Assembly (NCBI GenBank): GCA_017621815.1
Contig: JAGASK010000052.1
Location: 268,737-332,736, forward strand
Source of the DNA: Lachnospiraceae bacterium
Lineage (GTDB): Bacteria; Bacillota; Clostridia; Lachnospirales; Lachnospiraceae
Length of the DNA: 64,000 nucleotides
Direction of reading: 5' to 3'
Below the pieces are notes generated by a model. That model was given only the letters and a program-made list of their open reading frames with translations, was not told where the DNA came from and did no database searches. The position numbers were made by a program, and so were the translations under genes. Positions 60,462 through 64,000 of this stretch are shown one piece after another (positions within the stretch are counted from its first letter, which is position 1; each line of letters opens with the position of its first letter).

Positions 60462-60953
60462 ATGAACGATATTTATAAATTATCCCAAAGCATGATAGAT
60501 TTTGATAAAGGAGACCCAAAACGAATCCAGCACTTTTTAAAGGTACATAGTTTTGCAAAATTGATTGGAGAAGGAGAAAATCTGGATGAGAAAACTCTTT
60601 TTATTTTAGAGGCTGCCGCCCTTACCCACGATATCGGCATTAAGCCCGCTGAAGAAAAATACGGCAGCTGCAGCGGCAAACTGCAGGAACAGGAAGGTCC
60701 TGCCCCTGCAAGAGAAATGCTCACTGCCCTTGAATTTGATGAAGATATTATCGACAGAGTATGTTTTTTAATCGCCCATCACCATACTTATAATCAGGTG
60801 GATGGAGCCGATTATCAGATTTTATTGGAAGCGGATGCCCTTGTCAATTTGTTTGAGGACGGGCTTTCCACTGCAGCCACAGAAGCTGCCCTTAAAAATA
60901 TTTTCCGTACCGAAACAGGAATACATTTGTGCAAAACTATGTTTGCAGTTTAA
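60462..60953 (+). CDS. HD-domain phosphohydrolase-like protein
   Basis: A 163-residue HD-domain protein. The ligands are His in LKVHSFAKLIG near residue 29, His-Asp in AALTHDIGI near 57, and HH in LIAHHHTYN and Asp in DALVNLFED. The set fits a metal-dependent phosphohydrolase, small and without other domains. Substrate unknown. It has an AAGGAG site and is divergent from the galactanase gene. Confidence 0.8.
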   Translation: MNDIYKLSQSMIDFDKGDPKRIQHFLKVHSFAKLIGEGENLDEKTLFILEAAALTHDIGIKPAEEKYGSCSGKLQEQEGPAPAREMLTALEFDEDIIDRVCFLIAHHHTYNQVDGADYQILLEADALVNLFEDGLSTAATEAALKNIFRTETGIHLCKTMFAV

Positions 60954-60973
60954 TTATTGACAACAGAAAATGT

Positions 60974-61522
60974 CTATTCCTCTCTTCTTGCAAGAAAAAA
61001 TACACCTTCATAATATATCCACAAAGTATCATTATCAGCAGCAAAAAACTGACTTCCGAAAAAATTATCCTCCGAATCAATATAAATACCCATAACCTGA
61101 GACTTCTCATTCCACCATTCTCCCAGATTTGCTTTATATTCCTGCACAAGGGAATCTTCCGTATATTCTTTACTTTCATATGTGAGGCCGGCAATATTCA
61201 TATTCTGCCCGTTCTGAAAAACCGCATCTGCCTGATAGGTAACAGTATAGCCAAGATAAGTTTCTATTTCTTCCGTTGACAGTGCTGAAACTTCTGCTGA
61301 CTGATAATCCTTCACTGCCCATGTACCGTAATAAGTGACATCGCTCTGCTCCGGTTCTTCACTTTCTGCCGCTGTACTTCCGTCTTCCGCTCCTTCATTT
61401 TCTGTTTCCTGAGAGTATATCTCAACTCCAAAACCATTCTCTGCCGTTGCCGCTTCATCACTGCAGCCGGTCAGCATTGCCAATAATGTTCCTATTACTA
61501 CTGCCTGTAAATATTTTTTCAT
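60974..61522 (-). CDS. Lipoprotein of unknown function
   Basis: A 182-residue lipoprotein (MLTGC, Cys at about residue 20). The mature part has an acidic Glu/Ser-rich stretch (residues 40-65), then YYGTWAVKDYQSAEVSALS, typical of a domain seen in Lachnospiraceae surface lipoproteins. I do not assign a function. It follows the next lipoprotein gene on the same strand with a 55-base gap. Confidence 0.7.
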   Translation of the reverse strand: MKKYLQAVVIGTLLAMLTGCSDEAATAENGFGVEIYSQETENEGAEDGSTAAESEEPEQSDVTYYGTWAVKDYQSAEVSALSTEEIETYLGYTVTYQADAVFQNGQNMNIAGLTYESKEYTEDSLVQEYKANLGEWWNEKSQVMGIYIDSEDNFFGSQFFAADNDTLWIYYEGVFFLARREE

Positions 61523-61577
61523 TTTCTTTTCCTCCGTAATTATGTCGCTTTTTCATAACTTCAAAGCTAAATATAAA

Positions 61578-62498
61578 TTATTTATATACTTTCAGCGAGC
61601 CATAATAAGTTGATACTGTTGAAGTATCTTTTGTATATTTCCCCACATCCTCCGGTCCATACCGCAGCAGGAAGTAATCCATATCATGTAAAATATAATA
61701 TATTTGTTTTATATATTCTACATCATGTGTTTCTTTCGCCTGTTCCATATTATCAATTAAATTATCAAAATCCGCTTTTAACATCTCATTTTCCATACTG
61801 ATTTTCATTTCTTCCATAAGCGCAATAAAGTTGTCTGCATCAAAACGATTATATGTCGTAACAGAATCCCCAATCTGAATATCTCCTTTTTGGTCTATGT
61901 AATTCCAGTACAAATCATCAGCATCAGACAGCCTTTTAAATAAATTATCATACATATATGCTTTTTCCATGGTCTGATTTGCAATCTTAATATTTTCCTT
62001 CAATCTTTCCACTGCTTCATCAGACATTCCATCCAAAACCCTTGCGCGCATGGCCAATACTTCTTCCCTGGAAGGTGCTGTAATGACTTCCTCACTGTTT
62101 TCCACATCTTCAAAGTTTTCCTGATTCCAGGTATACTCTGACTTAAGGCCGTTTGGAATTTCCTTAACATTTTCTTCTTTCATAAGCATAGAGCCATCCA
62201 TCATACCGGACACATAACAAGCGATAATCCATTCTTCAGACGGCAATCCTGCAGCCTCATAAACCTTATCATTTTCATCCCCGTTTACAATGCCAATCTG
62301 CTTCTCCCTTAAGCTATTATCAACCGCGCAAAACGGAACATATACCCTTTCATCCCAGACAACAGCCACATAATCTTCCCTCTCAGCGTAAGATAAATCC
62401 TGTAATACTTCAGGAGAATTACTTTCCTGGTCGGCACAGGCACAAATTCCTGACAGTAATGAAATAATCAGAGTTAAGAATACAAGTTTTTTCTTCAC
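61578..62498 (-). CDS. Putative lipoprotein of unknown function
   Basis: A 306-residue protein with a lipoprotein-like signal (LLSGICACADQ, Cys near residue 19-21). The start is GTG at 62498: AAAGGAGG is spaced seven bases from it, whereas the ATG upstream lies before that site. The mature part is helical and acidic with conserved-looking SDADDLYWNYIDQKGDI. No recognised domain. It is probably transcribed with the lipoprotein downstream. Confidence 0.7.
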   Translation of the reverse strand: MKKKLVFLTLIISLLSGICACADQESNSPEVLQDLSYAEREDYVAVVWDERVYVPFCAVDNSLREKQIGIVNGDENDKVYEAAGLPSEEWIIACYVSGMMDGSMLMKEENVKEIPNGLKSEYTWNQENFEDVENSEEVITAPSREEVLAMRARVLDGMSDEAVERLKENIKIANQTMEKAYMYDNLFKRLSDADDLYWNYIDQKGDIQIGDSVTTYNRFDADNFIALMEEMKISMENEMLKADFDNLIDNMEQAKETHDVEYIKQIYYILHDMDYFLLRYGPEDVGKYTKDTSTVSTYYGSLKVYK

Positions 62499-62538
62499 AG
62501 ACTTCCTCCTTTCAAAATACACCCATTCACACGGCTTT

Positions 62539-63030
62539 TTATAAATAATTCTGTTTTTGAATTTTTTTCATCCTCTCTTTTCCGGTAACCTGCTCCACTA
62601 CAAGCTTTAAAACAGTCGTCCTTGGTATTACCGCCTGGTTAAAAGGGAAGTCTTCTTTATGGTAGTGCTTCATCAGTACACACAAAGCATCATATTTTTT
62701 ATCATCAGGTACTATTTCTATTCTTCCCCGTCCAATGACACTTTTATATTCCATAGTGCAGCTTCCTTTGTCTTTATCTGTAACCAGATTATGGGCACAG
62801 TCCATCTCAAAGCTGACACGGTTATCCTTTGCTATCAGTTCATATTTTCTTCCCTCATTGGCACCATGAAAATATAATACTATCTGTTCATTTTCGATTA
62901 CCAGACCGAAATTAAGCGGCAGAATGTACGGATAACCTTCATCATTAAGCGCTAACCTGCACACATCACATTGCTCCATCACCTTAATAATATCCTGAAT
63001 ATCTTTTATCTCCCTGTCACTGCGGCGCAT
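62539..63030 (-). CDS. Pyridoxamine 5'-phosphate oxidase-fold protein (NimA-related)
   Basis: A 163-residue split-barrel flavin-binding protein of the pyridoxamine 5'-phosphate oxidase family, close to the NimA-type nitroimidazole resistance group. Family features: CDVCRLALNDEGYPYILPLNFGL early, VLYFHGANEGRKYELI, and SVIGRGRIEIV. Such proteins bind FMN; reduction of nitro-compounds should not be inferred. GGAGG precedes the ATG. Confidence 0.83.
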   Translation of the reverse strand: MRRSDREIKDIQDIIKVMEQCDVCRLALNDEGYPYILPLNFGLVIENEQIVLYFHGANEGRKYELIAKDNRVSFEMDCAHNLVTDKDKGSCTMEYKSVIGRGRIEIVPDDKKYDALCVLMKHYHKEDFPFNQAVIPRTTVLKLVVEQVTGKERMKKIQKQNYL

Positions 63031-63309
63031 ATATTCTCCTCCTTTTTCAAAGACAATTTCATTTTATCATTTCACGCCTCTTTTTCCAGATTATATTGTA
63101 ATCTTATATAATTCTTAAGAATAGCCGTGTATTTTTTCTAAATTTATGGTAAAATAATCAAATCTCAATATTTTCTTTTTATATCTTTTTGTCAATGGTC
63201 TTTTCGGCCATTAAATTTCAAACTCTTTAACTGCTTTTATGAAAAGGGGGAATGCCTATGATTGTTTTGACCTTCTATAATTATGAATGAATTTATAAAG
63301 GAGGTATCA

Positions 63310-63915
63310 ATGAACACTATTTATCACTTATACGATAAAATTTTTAAAAAAATACTTACATTATCTTCCAAAGCGGTGATTAACCTAATCAATGGTCTAT
63401 TCAATACAAATTATCCTTTAAACAGCAATATTCAATATAACTGGACAGAATTTGAAAATGATGAACTAAAAAAAATTCTGGCTGATACAATTTTAACAAT
63501 TAACCATAAACAAAGTTATCACCTGGAAGCACAAATGACAAATGACGAAACAATTATTTTAAGGGTATTTGAATACGGCTTTTCTCATGCAAATCGCCAG
63601 GCTGTTAATAGTGAAAATTTCTATGAACTAAAATTTCCCGAACCCAAAATTATTTATTTTTCACCAGAAGAATCTCTTCCTGAAGAATACATATTAAAAT
63701 TGAATTTCGGTACCCAGGGATATTTCTATTACAAGGTCAGCTCCTTCATTTTTAACAAGTTCTCAACTGAAGAACTAAATCAAAGAAAAATGGTCATCTT
63801 AATTCCCTTTAAATTGCTTAAGCTTCGGAAAACCTTAGAGAAATCACGTTCAGAACAGAATCTGTTAGTGTATAGTTTTTATTGGCAATCAGAAAGATTA
63901 CGTGCAGTTATGTAA
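63310..63915 (+). CDS. PD-(D/E)XK nuclease-family (Rpn/transposase-like) protein, C-terminally truncated
   Basis: A 201-residue protein of the Rpn/YhgA-like PD-(D/E)XK group, which acts in recombination-promoting or abandoned transposase systems. The core reads YDKIFKKILTLS, then ADTILTINHKQSYHLEAQM, where the Asp and ExQ form the active-site motif. After LEKSRSEQN the family pattern breaks off, with SFYWQSERLRAVM before the stop; related proteins run about 290 or more residues. The 3' end therefore looks deleted. The region is clearly AT-richer than its neighbours. AAAGGAGG fixes the start at 63310. Confidence 0.7.
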   Translation: MNTIYHLYDKIFKKILTLSSKAVINLINGLFNTNYPLNSNIQYNWTEFENDELKKILADTILTINHKQSYHLEAQMTNDETIILRVFEYGFSHANRQAVNSENFYELKFPEPKIIYFSPEESLPEEYILKLNFGTQGYFYYKVSSFIFNKFSTEELNQRKMVILIPFKLLKLRKTLEKSRSEQNLLVYSFYWQSERLRAVM

Positions 63916-63923
63916 ACCAAAAA

Positions 63924-63951
63924 GGAAGCAGAGATAAAAATCCCTGCTTCC
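63924..63951 (-). terminator. Terminator of a gene extending past the right edge
   Basis: GGAAGCAG (63924-63931) pairs with CTGCTTCC (63944-63951), followed on the minus strand by TTTTT. It ends 19 bases from the minus-strand stop codon at 63970-63972. Confidence 0.75.
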
Positions 63952-63969
63952 CAACCATACAGTTTTTCT

Positions 63970-64000
63970 TTATGATGTTAATTGCGACATTAAATCAAAG
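63970..64000 (-). CDS. C-terminal end of a minus-strand gene running off the window
   Basis: Nine codons (FDLMSQLTS) and a TAA are visible. The terminator directly downstream is the reason to accept it. Too short to name. Confidence 0.4.
   Translation of the reverse strand, partial: FDLMSQLTS

Noticed and set aside
63310-63915. Complete insertion sequence
   Set aside because: No terminal inverted repeats or target duplications were seen around the PD-(D/E)XK gene.

Overview
The window reads as chromosomal DNA of a spore-forming, anaerobic Firmicute of the Lachnospiraceae (Clostridium cluster XIVa) type. The support is moderate-to-low GC, strong AGGAGG ribosome sites, the ireB-ruvX-DUF1292-RNase J-ylbF-YceG-like-trmR gene order, a spore maturation gene (spmA), a 2-oxoacid:ferredoxin oxidoreductase with rubredoxin, GHKL/LytTR two-component genes and many small lipoproteins. 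No rRNA, tRNA, CRISPR array, complete IS element or prophage was seen.

Layout. 1-13.1 kb is conserved housekeeping DNA: RNA decay and modification (RNase J, MtaB, ThiI with its cysteine desulfurase, RsmE, PrmA), RuvX, IreB, NudC, an HPr-like protein without the phosphorylatable histidine, and an aldo/keto reductase. A 119-bp unit is duplicated in tandem between the cysteine desulfurase and thiI. 13.3-17.2 kb is accessory: a lipoprotein, a HAD phosphatase, a secreted protein with a possible BECR-type nuclease domain, then a decayed GC-richer island (strong promoter plus palindromic operator, a 5'-truncated membrane gene, a deleted methyltransferase remnant, two ATC-hydrolase-family genes) abutting spmA. 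17.9-25.3 kb holds a LacI-like sensor/GGDEF protein, a small pilus-type module (transglutaminase lipoprotein, GspF, four pilin-like proteins), a class B sortase and a CAP-domain protein.

25.5-34.5 kb holds an AraC regulator with a divergent ABC exporter, a fused 2-oxoacid:ferredoxin oxidoreductase with rubredoxin, and a LytTR-DUF3021-ABC module. 34.7-42.2 kb is a carbohydrate locus: one operon with an ABC importer, a Gfo/Idh/MocA oxidoreductase and two VOC proteins, plus a divergent AraC regulator and a TIM-barrel isomerase. Its control region carries tandem 21-bp repeats. 42.3-50.1 kb holds a FliD-like protein, a GHKL/LytTR two-component system and a divergent pair: a DUF2935 protein and a 1217-residue multicopper oxidase. 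LytTR-type direct repeats lie between the two-component system and this pair.

50.1-64 kb holds an ECF vitamin-type transporter, a MATE exporter, an ECF sigma/anti-sigma operon, a GH53 endo-galactanase with a clear promoter and operator, an HD-domain protein, two lipoproteins, a flavin/PLP-type oxidase-fold protein and a truncated PD-(D/E)XK protein.

The most interesting object is the multicopper oxidase at 46399-50052. It has three two-cupredoxin repeats, but only one full set of copper ligands, split so that the type 1 site and half of the trinuclear site are in repeat 1 and the other half in repeat 2. That suggests a fused pseudo-trimer of two-domain oxidases with a single surviving interface active site, sitting beside a tandem helical-bundle DUF2935 protein under probable LytTR control.
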